NCBI GenBank assembly: GCA_949128115.1
Contig: OX421966.1
Span: 51,519,416 to 51,583,415, forward strand
Reading direction: 5' to 3'
Length of the DNA: 64,000 nucleotides
Origin: Anaspis maculata
Lineage: Eukaryota; Arthropoda; Insecta; Coleoptera; Scraptiidae
The notes under the pieces were generated by a model. It saw only the letters and a program-made list of their open reading frames with translations, was not told the origin of the DNA and made no database searches. Positions 32,742-43,325 of this stretch are shown here, piece after piece. Position numbers and translations under genes: made by a program. Position 1 is the first letter of the stretch; each line of letters begins with the position of its first letter.

Positions 32742-33882
32742 CTCGTGAGACCCAGGGCTCATAAATGTGTTCTATCTCAAATTGGTACACCTAGCGCCAT
32801 CTATTGGGATGCCTTGAGACATTATTCATGTACTTTTTCAAAATTTATACACTAGATGGTATGCAACAATATATCCACAAATGTGGCCATTGGCTCCTAA
32901 CACCAAAGGAAGGTAGTGAAATCCCAGGGTACACATTTGTGTACTTATAGAAAAAATCAAATACATTTCTTGAAATAAGCTTTATTTGCATTCATTTTTG
33001 CAAAAATAACATGGTTATAATGTAAATTCCAATTATTTATTATTATGAATAAAATTCCACAATACAATCGCGGTTTTTAACGACACAGAGATAAATGTTA
33101 CAAGAAGCCTTTCCAGCCACAGGAGCTCTTTTTGGAGGGTAAGTGTGCCTGTTTGGTGTTCGAGAGGTACTTGCATGTTGTGTCAATACCGTTAATGACT
33201 GGTTGCCATCCACAGATTACAGATAATCATCTTCTTGAGTAGCAATTGGCAAAGTTGGATCTTCAAGGTCAAAATCTGAAGAATCACTGTCAGAGACATA
33301 ATGTCCCAGGGAACAATCTCCTTTTTCGTCGATAGCGTGAAAATCGCTATTTTCTAGTATTTCCGCTAATTCATCAGCATCCGTTAACTGTACTTTTCGT
33401 CCTGTCAAATCAAAAGAAAAGGACTTTGAAGATTTTGGCTGATTACTTGATTCAAGCCCAAAGTCCACACATGTGTTCAAACTAGATTGACACTTGAACC
33501 CAATGACCACAATTGTGTACTATTCAATTGCGCAACATGAAAAAACACAAAAAAGGGAATCGGGCCTTGGCGCATGAGTAAATCAACTTTGAAATGTTCA
33601 GAATCAGGTGGGCATGAAAAGTTGGGTCAAATTCAAATCGATAATTCAAAATTTTCAACTTACTTCGAACAGGACGGGGGAGTCCTACCACTAGCCGAAC
33701 TGCTTGAGCCATGATGCTGTTGGCATCACATTTTGCACGACTACCCCCATACCAATTTGGTACAGATAATAGCCAATACCAAACAATGTATAATTGGCGC
33801 GATTAAATGTCCGCCTCTTGGTGCTGATTTAGAAAAAAATCTTGAATATAAGACTACAAATGTGTACCGAGGGTCCGACGAA
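32742..33882 (-). mobile_element. Insertion with GATATC target duplication, non-autonomous transposon
   Basis: Both sides carry GATATC (32736-32741 and 33883-33888), whereas the unoccupied copy at 37273-37278 has a single GGTATC. The ends CTCGTGAGACCC and GGGTCCGACGAA are imperfect inverted repeats, with AAATGTG and CACAAATGTG-like strings a little further in. The insertion carries a minus-strand ATG frame (33712-33524) with a GTAAGT donor-like site after about 17 codons, and a downstream open segment (33510-33217). Superfamily unknown. Confidence 0.75.
33217..33510 (-). pseudogene. Acidic open segment inside the GATATC-flanked insertion
   Basis: A 97-codon open segment beginning at a GTG, with no ATG, so it can only be an internal or later exon. 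It contains LTDADELAEILENSDFHAID (about residues 42-61) and a serine-aspartate-rich end (SDSDSSDFDLEDP). Acidic DSD-rich stretches occur near the N termini of several transposase families, which fits the context but is not diagnostic. A possible first exon is at 33712-33663 (MAQAVRLVVGLPRPVRS) ending at a GTAAGT site. No nuclease domain is present. Confidence 0.35.
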
Positions 33883-34009
33883 GATATCGTTTCTTACTAA
33901 ATCCCGCCTTCTGAATATGAATCTGGCGTTAAAATTACAACACGAGCAAATTTGAACTAGTTATGCAAGAAAACACAGGTTTTTTGGGCCCACTCATTTT
34001 TGAGCTAAA

Positions 34010-36114
34010 TAAACTACGCAACAGTCAATGTGTCCACCTCGAAAATTTTACCTTTTTTGAAAATGGTATAATTTTCGAATGCCACCAGTGATTTCAATAC
34101 GGTTTGCTTGGTTCGAAAGGCTGATCCTTTGTTTATCTGAAAAATTGACGCCGAACATTTAGCAACTTTAAATAAAGCTCCTACAGAGTGATATGTAAAC
34201 CAGTTTAAAATTACTCCGCCGTCATGAGGTCCCCGTTTGCGAAAAAAATTAAATCTTTCAATTTTAGCAAAAAAAAACACAAAGGCTGATGCTTTGCCTT
34301 TGCGACCATTTCAGATTTTTGTGAATCGGAAGCCTAACAATGAAGATATGAATTTTTATTGAAAATTATGCTTTCAACTTCTATCGGTACGTGGCATTAC
34401 CGCATTTGTGATGATAAGAAGTAAAGGTGCAATTGAACAAATTTGGACCTTGAAGAGTTTCAAACAATATGACTCACAACACACCTCCATTATTTCAAAG
34501 GTGACTGAAATGCGGGCAATTCTTTTCAAATGATGAAGTGTTGAAAATTTGAAAACCTCAATTGAACATTATTTGACGTTTGGAACCTCTTTTCTTTGCA
34601 AATTTGAGCTTCTGGATACGATTTTGTCGTCAAATTCCAATTTCACGTCACAGGAAAGGTCTTAAAGGCCGAAATATGCAAAGAAACAAGGCTTGTGAAT
34701 ATCCAAATGACGTCTGGATATTGCCTTGATTTAGATCTTTCATCGTCACTTAACATCGACAGACCATTATGACATTGAAATGTCTTCATAATGGATTTGA
34801 AGAGACCGAATTGACCAATATTTTGTGGTTTTTAGCATTTTTTTTCATTTGCTTGACCTTTTGAAGTTAGTTGTCTTTGACAATTTTGGTATAGTGCTGG
34901 AAATGTCATAAGAGCAGTTTAAGGCTTCATTTGGGTCAAAAGTGCTGAATTTTCTATCAGCAGGGCTATTTTTATTTCAAATGAGACCCTGTCTGTTGAT
35001 GGGATTGTTGCCAACAAAGAGTTAGGGTTCCCATTGAGCGGGCAAATTTAAAACGTGTTGCATTATTTTAAGCTCCATCCATCTAAGCCCTTTGTTGACA
35101 ACAATCCCTTCAACAGGCAGAGTCTCATTTGGAAATAAAGTAGCCCTGCTGATGGAAAATGCAGCAATTTTGGCCCGAATGGAGCCTTAAACTGATGACA
35201 TGAATGACATTTTTAGCACTGCCGAAATTGTCAAAGCTTGTACCACAACAACTAACTTCGAAAGGCTCAAGCAAATGGAAGAAGAAGTGCTGAAAAGCAC
35301 AAAATATTGATCAATTCGGTCTCTTTAAATGTATTCTAGAAACCTTTTAATGTCCTAATTTTCCATTGATGTCAAAGTGACGATAAAAGATTCAAATCAA
35401 GACAATATCCAGACGTCATTTGGATATTCACAAGCCTTGTGTTTCTTTCCATATTTCGGCTTTTGACCCTTTTCCTGTGACGTGAAATTGAAATTTAACA
35501 ACAGAATCGTATTCAGAAGCTCCAATTTGCAAAGAAAACAGGTTTCATACCTCAAATAATGCTTAATTGAGGTTTTCTAATTTTTGACCCTTCATCATTT
35601 TAGAAAAATTGCCCGTATTTCAGTCACCTTTGAAATAATGAAAGTGTGTTGTGAGTCATATTGATTGAAACCCTTCAAGGTCCAAATTTGCTCAATTGCA
35701 CCTTCTTATCATGACAAATGTGATAATGCTACGTATCAATAGAACTTGAATGCATAATTTTCAATAAAAATTCATATCTTCATTGTTAGACTCCCGATTC
35801 ACAAAAATCGAGAACGTCGCAAAGACGAAGAATCAGCTTTTGAGGTTTTATTGCTAAAATTGAAAGAATTTGATTTTTTTTTTGCAAACGGGGACCTCTT
35901 GACGGCGGAGTTATTTTGCACCGGTTTACATATCACCCTGTAGGAGCTATATTTGGAGTTGCTTATTGTTCGGCGTCATTCCTCCGGATAAACAAAGGAT
36001 CAGTCTTTTGAAGAAAGTAAACCGTATTGAAATCACCGGTGGCATTCGCAAATTATACCATTTTCAAAAAGGGTAAAATTTTCGAGGTGGACACATTGAC
36101 TGTTGCGCAGTTTA
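34010..36114. mobile_element. 2.1-kb palindrome with internal CAGGGTGATATGTAAACC motif
   Basis: Arms of about 1 kb run from TAAACTACGCAACAGTCAATG-like sequence at the left to CATTGACTGTTGCGCAGTTTA at the right, with a loop near 35020-35085. Pairs include CTTTGTTTATC with its complement, TTTGCGAACGGGGACC-like strings, and GGATATTCACAAGCCTTG. CAGAGTGATATGTAAACC (34184) and GGTTTACATATCACCCTG (35923-35940) lie about 173 bp inside each end, the same layout as the palindrome at 13547-14614. No transposase; frame 34014-34280 is a shadow. Confidence 0.88.
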
Positions 36115-36207
36115 ACTAAGTTGCTTAAACCATTGAGGTCTCCAATTTTCCGTTGTCTCTCTTTACTGTGACGTCATGCGTATAAGATACGGTTAATCGA
36201 GGTCATT

Positions 36208-36404
36208 GGGCGCTTCCCAATAAGGCGTATAAGGACACAATTCGACACATATGGACACAATTTGACACAGCTAGCGTTCCAATAGCAGTAATAGCACCAC
36301 ATGTCGACACAATCGAAACATTGGCGAGGCTGAGTTTAGAATTGAGCTGGCAAGTGCACTTTGACATTGTGTATCCGTCTTGTCGCAGTTATTGGAAAGC
36401 GTCC
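36208..36404. repeat. 197-bp MITE-like TIR repeat
   Basis: The left end GGGCGCTTCCCAATAA and right end TTATTGGAAAGCGTCC form a 16-bp TIR with two mismatches. A third related string, GCGTTCCAATAGCAGTAATA, lies inside near 36273. Short GGACACAATTTGACACA-type repeats fill the left half. No target duplication is evident. Confidence 0.6.
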
Positions 36405-36582
36405 TATGTTTCTTGAGATATGACATTTCGTTTCTGACAATGGGAAATTTTTCGAATCTGACAAGCGCTCTGTCGTGTATTTATTTGATTTCAGCATGGA
36501 TTTCATGATTTCACTTGTTCTTACCCTCGTTCTTACCAATAAGTGTGTTATATGTAGTGGAAAACTGAAAAGACTTACAGAA

Positions 36583-36771
36583 ATGGTTCAAGGGTGTTGT
36601 GTCGCTCTATGCGAGTGCGAGAATAAGACGAATACACCCGGCATCACCATGCACCGGTTCAGGAAAGACCCAAACTTGATGGAAGTGTGGCTGCACCAGC
36701 ACCACCAGGGATCACGCTGCACCAGACACGTGCATCTTACTACGAAAAAACTCTATTACTTCGTCCATTAA
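36583..36771 (+). pseudogene. THAP-domain fragment
   Basis: From ATG at 36583 the frame reads MVQGCCVALCECENKT, then MHRFRKDPNLMEVWL. This matches the start of a THAP zinc finger: C-C-V-x2-C near the N terminus, then an F-P/R-K-D-P segment and the conserved W. THAP domains bind DNA and occur in P-element-type transposases and host proteins. A CTTACAG acceptor-like string directly precedes the ATG region. The distal C-x2-H ligands are not seen and the frame stops at codon 63, so it is a broken or single-exon remnant. Parent family unknown. Confidence 0.5.
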
Positions 36772-36990
36772 AAACTCCCTTATGGGCTCTAGTGACTTTC
36801 CCCACATGATAATGGGAACAGTATAGCTAACCGATTCAAAATTCCCGCAAAAGTCAGAAACGAAACGTCCAAACGTCATAAACGTCAAAACGTCAAAGGT
36901 GACCTCGAAAAACCATGTACTTTCTATCTCCTAAAATTGGAAAGGTCAATTGTGCATTTCGTGTAAAAGGCAGAGATCAGCAATTTTCCT

Positions 36991-37392
36991 GATCTACGAT
37001 TGAAATGACAATTTTTGAGAGTGGGAGGCATTCTGGCTTTTCACCCAGGGGGGGGGGGGGTGAGGGGGGATTCTTTTGGTGTCCTTGGGGTAATTCACTT
37101 GTTCTTCATCAGAGAAGCCAAAACCATCATTTTTTAAATTCTGTGATTTGTTACAGAATTTTTGGAATGTTTACTTACCCCCATTTTCAACCAAAGGGCC
37201 CTGGGGGGACTTTTTGAGATTGTTCCCACGATTTCTATTTTTTGCTAAGTTAGGATCTATATTGACGTGCTTGGTATCGTTTCTTACTAAATCCCAACAT
37301 CTAAATCCAAATCTGATGTTGGAAATACGGTACAAGCAGGTTTGAACTAGTTGTACGAAAAAAAAGCAGGTTTTTTTGATCCACTTTTTTTG
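36991..37392. repeat. Dispersed repeat copy B (uninterrupted)
   Basis: Unsplit counterpart of 32461-34002 in the same orientation about 4.5 kb away. It includes a run of 13 G (37048-37060), GAGAAGCCAAAACCATCA, GGGGGGACTTTTTGAG and TTGACGTGCTTGGTATCGTT. It provides the empty target site for the insertion in copy A. Confidence 0.8.
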
Positions 37393-38496
37393 ACATGCCC
37401 CAATTGGGGCTCAAGGTTCCAAAACCAAAGGAGCAGACAAGAGTCTAGAAAGTCTAACTCTAGACGGCAACACTAAAGGGGACGCCGTGACCCTGCCGTT
37501 TTTGCCTTTCACACAAAAATCGAAGCCAACTTTTTGTTCAACTGTTTGCCAAAAGAACACCACTTGGCTGATAATGATGAAATTCAGTGACAGGCATCAC
37601 AAAATAATGTGGATTATAATATCGCAAACATGTCATCGATTCAAAGTTCCATTTTATCATTACTGTCACGTAAGTGGAGAGAAATCAAGAAAAACGAATT
37701 TGATAACGTTTCTTTGGCGAAGAGGTCATTGGCGCAATTCAGGACCTGGTTTTTCACTATAAAACCATCGTGTGTGTGCAACAAAGTCGTCTCCTGTTGT
37801 TTTTTCAACAATTCCACGACGGGCAATTTGAAGATGGCGCTCACGATGGAAAAAAAGTTGAAAATATTAGTATTTAATCTAGCAGACTTTATCGATGTCC
37901 CCCCACCCCACACAGCAAGAATCAAAAGTAAAAATGTTTTTCGTATTGGGTTGGGGGAATGTTTGCTCCTAAAATATTATTCATTTTTTAGTTCATCCTA
38001 GGCTTTTTTGTCAGGACGCAAGCAGCCTTGAACTTAATTCAGCAACTAAATCGCCACTCGCGGTTTCGGCCGCTTCGCCACTTTTCCACTCCTTTGCGCC
38101 ATGGGCGCAGATGAGTGGACTTGATCTATCGGACGGAACAACTGATAGTGGCCACGTAAATGTGGCTAGTATTTTGTGATGTATGATTATCACTGGACGT
38201 TTCAAAGAGTACCGATGCGCACGTTAGAAAGTGAGGTCAGGTCAGTTGAAGTTGATCAAATGACGGGAATGTTTGACAATATAATGGTTGTAACGAGGGT
38301 TGTAATGCGAGTGTCTCATATGCGATGTTGTTTTGAAAGAGTGTGGGTACTTCGGTGTGGAAGTTTAATTTAGTATAATTAAGTGAGGGGTGGTCAGTAG
38401 CAAATTAAAGTTGGTCAAATGGGTGGAGTGGTCTGATACTGGATGTGCGGTCACTGAAATTATTTTAAAATCAGTTCGTAATATCTGAACCTTCCT
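37393..38496. other. No gene recognised
   Basis: A plus-strand frame of 130 codons at 37609-38001 is the longest. It is lysine- and serine-rich in its first half, has a C-x-C...C-C-F cluster, and matches no family I know. An opposing 94-codon frame overlaps it, which lowers its credibility. The rest (38011-38496) shows no repeat or domain. Confidence 0.35.
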
Positions 38497-39473
38497 GGGA
38501 CCCTATTTTCGGTGCACATGTGAACTGTTCCTATAGGAACTCTTCCCTCAAAATCAGGGGAAGCGGCATCTTCAGGTACATTCACGCGTGATCACGCCCG
38601 TTCTCCTAGGAGCTACCGAGAGAACAGCTCATTCCCTGCTTATGTCAATCAAAGCAAAGGACTGCCAAGAGTCTAAATTGAAAATCACTAAAAAAAAGCA
38701 CATTGTTCATAGGTTGGCAACGCTGAATGCACAAAAAATACAACTAAAACAATTGCCAAATGACAGATGACAGATATAACTTTGACAATTGAAATTCTCG
38801 TTCGGCGTCCTTTCAAAAATTTCAATTTTACGTTGCAATCTCCAATTTTTCGAAAGTTTCTTGAAATAATTTGGGTAAAATGGATCCATTGAACGCGGCA
38901 TTGGCGGTCCATGTAATCGCGGACTTGGAAGCGGCCGAAGAAGATGCGCGCCAACTCGGCAAACGATTTGTGGACGATAATGGGAAGAATCCTTTTGAGG
39001 AACTTTCCGAAGTGCAGTTTGTGCAGTATTTCCGCGTGACACAAGACTTGGCCCGGCACATCACAGAACCAGTCACGCCATTTATCCCAGTACCCGGGGA
39101 AGGAAGCCGGCTGACCGTAGCAAGTAAAGTAGGTACCACGTTTGGACAATCAAGTACCTACCAAAATCCTGTTTTTCCTGATACAATAATATGACGTTAT
39201 GAGTTATGATATCAAGTAGCAATACACAGGGAGGCTAGAAGACCCGTTGGTGTTATTTTTGAAAGTCTTGAAAAATTACAATTCGATTTCAAATATCATT
39301 ATGACAGCTGACAGCCAAGCTTCGACATTACACGGACATGTACGAGGTGTGTACGAGTATAGCCGAAAAGTGGACACGAAAATACCACTTTTAGAACCGG
39401 GGAACTGATCACTTCACCGGCGTTCCCCGGTGATCGCCGGGGAACAGATCACGTGTACCGAAAATAGGGCCCC
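38497..39473 (+). mobile_element. PIF/Harbinger deletion derivative with GGGRCCCTATTTTCGG ends
   Basis: A 977-bp unit. The left end GGGACCCTATTTTCGGTGCA is mirrored by TGTACCGAAAATAGGGCCCC. Inner strings GAACTGTTCC and GGGGAACAGATC continue the TIR for about 40 bp. It encloses the transposase N-terminal frame at 38880-39194. The immediate flanks do not give a clean TTA duplication, so the precise ends may be eroded. Superfamily assigned from the enclosed frame. Confidence 0.65.
38880..39194 (+). pseudogene. HARBI1-like transposase N-terminal fragment
   Basis: Frame from the second ATG (38880; an upstream in-frame ATG is at 38871). After an alanine- and aspartate-rich helix it reads NPFEELSEVQFVQYFRVTQD, then LARHITEPVTPFIP and a basic RLTVASKV. 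The F-x2-Y/F-R-(L/V)-T-x-D-L-A-R pattern followed by P-x(n)-K-V is the pre-nuclease segment of PIF/Harbinger transposases. The frame diverges after SKVG and ends without DDE residues. Opposite-strand frames (38688-39149) are shadows. Confidence 0.6.
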
Positions 39474-40286
39474 TGAAATCTTTCCCTGCAATGGGAAAGA
39501 AGTGATCGAGAATGGAGGTTATTCTTTTAAAATCATGCAAAAGAAATTATACCACAACAAAAAGTTTAACAGAGTCATTGTGGATTTAGTTAGTTCATTC
39601 AGCCATCTCCATATCATGCGTTATACCACTAGAGCCAATGAGCCAGGAGATACCCTGCACTTTGAAAGTCGAAAAGATTTTTTTTTACCTGAAGGGTGTA
39701 ATAATGAGGCCTACGTGACCTGCCTCAGCCGAAGGATTTGACCGAGGATTTGACAAATTATATCAGTACCTACTTAGTGAAAACTTCCTCCTCTTATAAG
39801 AATGCCTACAACCACCTCCCAAATTTTCGATCTCGATTAAGATAAGGTCAGATGTACTTAATTGCTTTTTGATACTTTATTATACGACGCTTGCTCGGAC
39901 CCTTAAATAGCGACCCCTTTTTTCTTCCTCATCTTCAGTCTTCGCTTTATTTATTTATTATGGAAATTTATCTATCCTAAAAGCCTCCTATTTCAGGCAC
40001 CACAGAGACGACAATCCACTCAGACGAGGCCTGACGGTCCTGACGCCACCGCAATTACACCACAAATGGAGCTTTAGCAGCAGTAGCACTACCTGGGCCC
40101 TTGAAATATGGACCTCATCGAAGTCAAGGCCTGCTTCCTGTACATGACGTGCACGCGCTTTCAAAGTTTCGAAAATTGCAAGCTGCATCCATTGAGCTTT
40201 GTTGCTGGGCCGCACATACCATACATACACACACACCGCTCGCACAGTTATTAGTCGATGAGCCAGGAGCCAAAAATCACGATTTT
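39474..40286. other. No gene firmly recognised
   Basis: Plus frame 39430-39741 (103 codons) overlaps the Harbinger end. It has a weak resemblance to a FLYWCH-type segment (NGGYSFKIMQKKLYHNKK, later RANEPGDTLHFES) but lacks the expected W and paired cysteines, so I do not call it. 39780-40286 shows no repeat. A (CA)n-like CATACATACACACACACC lies near 40214. Confidence 0.35.
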
Positions 40287-43200
40287 GGTTTCCACCCTGG
40301 GGACTTGACGTGTCATACCTTTTTGGATTCCCCACAACACCAGCATGAAAATAAGCCATAATACGTTTTTGTATCGAGTAGCTTAAGACCGCCATCTTGG
40401 AAAAACCGCGCCAAATATGTAGTTCTTGTGGTTTGTATTTTTTTTCTCATCAACGGCACCTCCAATGGGAAAAATGAAGCTTAATAAAATTAAACAACAA
40501 AATTTATTATAAATATCGTTTAGCACCGTTTTCTGACAGGTCTCGTTACTCCAAATATGACAGTTCATAGTTTAGCTATGGCAAATTTCTTTATTTAACA
40601 TTTTCAAGTACACCCGATGATATTTATACAAACCAAACTCCACGTCATTGTCTTTCTAGCGTACTTTACTAGGAATGCTGCTCTCACCAGCATTTTGATG
40701 TCCGTCTGTCCGTCTGTCCATCGGTCTAACTGCCCGTCTTGTCAATTAATTGCTCCTGAACGAGAAGACCTCGCGAGAATCGACTTCTTGTGTGTAACAT
40801 GTATTCACCGGAGAATTGAATTAGGAAAAAAATAATTTCTCAAACCGTCGCCATCTTGATCCGCAATGTCAAATTTTCTAAAAAGTGATCCGATCTCCAT
40901 GAAACTTGAAATACACGCATGTTTTATATTCAAAAGTATGATTTCAATGTTTTCTTTTTGATCCGCCGCCATTTTGTCCGCCATGTTGAAATTGGTAGAA
41001 CTGGTCCGATTTTGATGAAAATTGGAACCAAGTCGTGTCTTGCGCACGCATTGATGGTTCTCATGTTAGTTCTACGATTTGCGCCATATTGATGTGCCAC
41101 ATGGAAATTAATCTCCAGCTGAAAATTTCCACAAAATCAATTTATTCAAATATTTTCTGAACAAGGGGTTTCCGATATGACTGAAAAACTTGTTGATAGA
41201 AATCGGTTTTTGTTAGCTCTTTTTCACAAGTAGGAACTCCTTCAAAGAAAAATGTACGGGAAATGCTATGAAATTTTCGAAATCTGCAAAAAAAATTGAA
41301 AATTCTTGATTTTTTCTTAGAAAATCTGGAAACCAGATAGCAACGCCTATACATATTAATTCAAGAAAGTCGCATAGTGAATTTGAATTTTCTATTTTCC
41401 AAAAAAAGGTACTAAAAATGGTTTCTACTAATGGGGTACTTGCCCAATTTTTTTTTAATTGGCTCAATCGATAGTATGGGTAACAATTCAATTGTCAAAA
41501 ATGTAACCAATAAAGAAGGGTTATTTCAGCAATTTCCACCAATAAGGCAATGATTAGATGAAAATTGCTCTAGTGTAATTTCCGGTACAATTACAATTAT
41601 GGAGGATGAAAATGGAAAATCATTTCGTTCGAGTTGTCATGCCAAATACATCTCGAGACTTCCTAAATACAGGAAATTTTTGGCTTTCAATAATTCGTGC
41701 TTGTTGGATACAGAAATGACCACTCGCGCTTCGAGCTCGTGATCATTCCAGTTACCAACAGGCACTCATATTTTACAGCTTAAAAATTTCCGGTAATTAC
41801 TTAGTCTCTTGTTGTATCATATATGAAAATATTGCAGGCAAATTTTTTCTTTCTCTCAAATTCCCAAAATTGCGGTCGTAGTGCCTGTTTTAAAAATATA
41901 TTTTTGACGTCATAATATACTAAAAACTAAACAAACAGCACTGTTGGATTGAAAGCTCAAGAAACTGTTAGAGTGGCATCACACTATTAGAAAAATACAG
42001 ACATACAAATTTCAGTGGAGTTTTCGTACAGTTACCAACTCTTTGAAAAAAAAATCGAAAAAAAGTCTTCTTAACCAATGGATATATATTCCAGAAATTT
42101 TCAGGAAATACTTTTTATTACTCTTGTTGATGATTAGGAGTATTTCCAGTCAAATCCGTTTCACTGGCAAGTAACCCATTCATTTTTTCATGTTCACTGG
42201 AAAACCATTTTTGGTACCTTTTTTTTGAAAATAGAAAGTTCAACTTTGGTATGCGACTTTCTTGAATGAAGATGTATAGACGTTGCTACCTGGTTTTCGA
42301 ATTTTCGGAGAAAAAAAATCAAAAAAATTTAAATTTTTTTGCAAATTTCGAAAATTTAATAGCATTTTCCGTACATTTTTTCTGGAGAAGTTTCTACTTG
42401 TAGAAAAGAGCTAACAAAGACCGATTTCCATCCATCAAGTTTTCCAGTCACATCTTGTTCAGGAAATATTTGAATAAACTGATTTTGTGACAGCTGGAGA
42501 TTAATTTCCATGTGGCACGTCAATATGGCGCTAATCGTGAAACTAACATAAAAATCATCAATACATACACGAGACACGACTAGGTTCCAATTTTCATCAA
42601 AATCGGACCAGTTTTACCAATTTCAACATGGCGGACAAAATGGCGGCGGATCAAAAAGAAAACATTGAAATCATACTTTTGAATATAAAACATGCGTGCA
42701 TTTCAAGTTTCATGAAAATCGGATCACTTTTGAGAAAATTTGACATTGCGGATCAAGATGGCGACGGTTTGAGAAATTATTTTTTCCCTAATTCAATTCT
42801 CCGGTGAATACATGTTACACACAAGAAGTCGATTCTCGCTAGGTGTTCTCGTTCAGGAGCAATCAATTGATAAGACGGACAGTTAGACCGATGGACAGAC
42901 GGACAGACGGACATCAAAATGCCGCTAAGAGCAGCATTTCTAGTGAAGTACGCTAGAAAGACAATGACGTGAAGTTCGGTTTGTATAAATATCATCGGGT
43001 GTACTTGAAAATGTTAAATAAAGAAATTTGCCATAGCTAAACTATGAACTGTCATATTTGGAGTAACGAGACCTGTCAGAAAACGGTGCCAAACGATATT
43101 CATAGTAAATTTTGTTGTTTAATTTTATTCAGCTTCATTTTTCCCATTGGAGGTGCTGTTGATGAGAAAAAAAATACAAACCACAAGAACTACATATTTG

Positions 43201-43325
43201 GCGCGGTTTTTCTAAGATGGCGGTCTTAAGCTACTCGATACAAAAACTTTTCATGGCTTATTTTCATGCTGGTGTTGTGGGGAATCCAAAAAGGTATGAC
43301 ACGTCAAGTCCCCAAGGTGGAAACC
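40287..43325. mobile_element. 3-kb palindrome (largest foldback in the window)
   Basis: The outer ends GGTTTCCACC and GGTGGAAACC are perfect inverted repeats, and arms of about 1.15 kb run inward. Clear pairs are GACTTGACGTGTCATACCTT with its complement, GACCGCCATCTTGG with TAAGATGGCGGTC, the GTCCGTCTGTCCGTCTGTCC tract with GGACAGACGGACAGACGGAC, and ATCCGCCGCCATTTTGTCCG with CGGACAAAATGGCGGCGGAT. Symmetry fades near 41440 and 42180, leaving a central loop of about 0.7 kb. Arm identity is high (over 90% by eye). Frames within (40383-40568, 40805-41047, 42777-42995, 43044-43229) are mirror images of each other, not genes. Confidence 0.92.

Larger units (their letters stand above)
32461..34002. 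repeat. Dispersed repeat copy A, split by an insertion
   Basis: Left part (32461-32741) and right part (33883-34002) together match the uninterrupted copy at 36991-37392 in the same orientation. Shared landmarks are TTTTTGAG(G/A)GTGG-AGGCATTC, AGAGAAGCCAAA, GGGGGGACT, TTGTTCCCACGATTT, TTGACGTGCTTG-TATC and TCGTTTCTTACTAAATCCC. The 1141 bp between are a separate insertion. The repeat has no coding capacity that I can recognise. Confidence 0.8.

Noticed and set aside
37609..38001. 130-codon plus-strand frame
   Set aside because: No known domain, overlapped by an opposing open frame of similar length, and AT-rich. Insufficient evidence for a gene.
39430..39741. FLYWCH-like frame
   Set aside because: Only the NGGYSFKIMQKK-type start is suggestive. 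The central tryptophan and the cysteine/histidine ligands are missing in frame.
40680..40740. Regular GTCCGTCTGTCC spacing considered as a CRISPR-like array
   Set aside because: It is a short degenerate tandem tract with no spacers, in eukaryotic-type DNA, and is mirrored by the palindrome.
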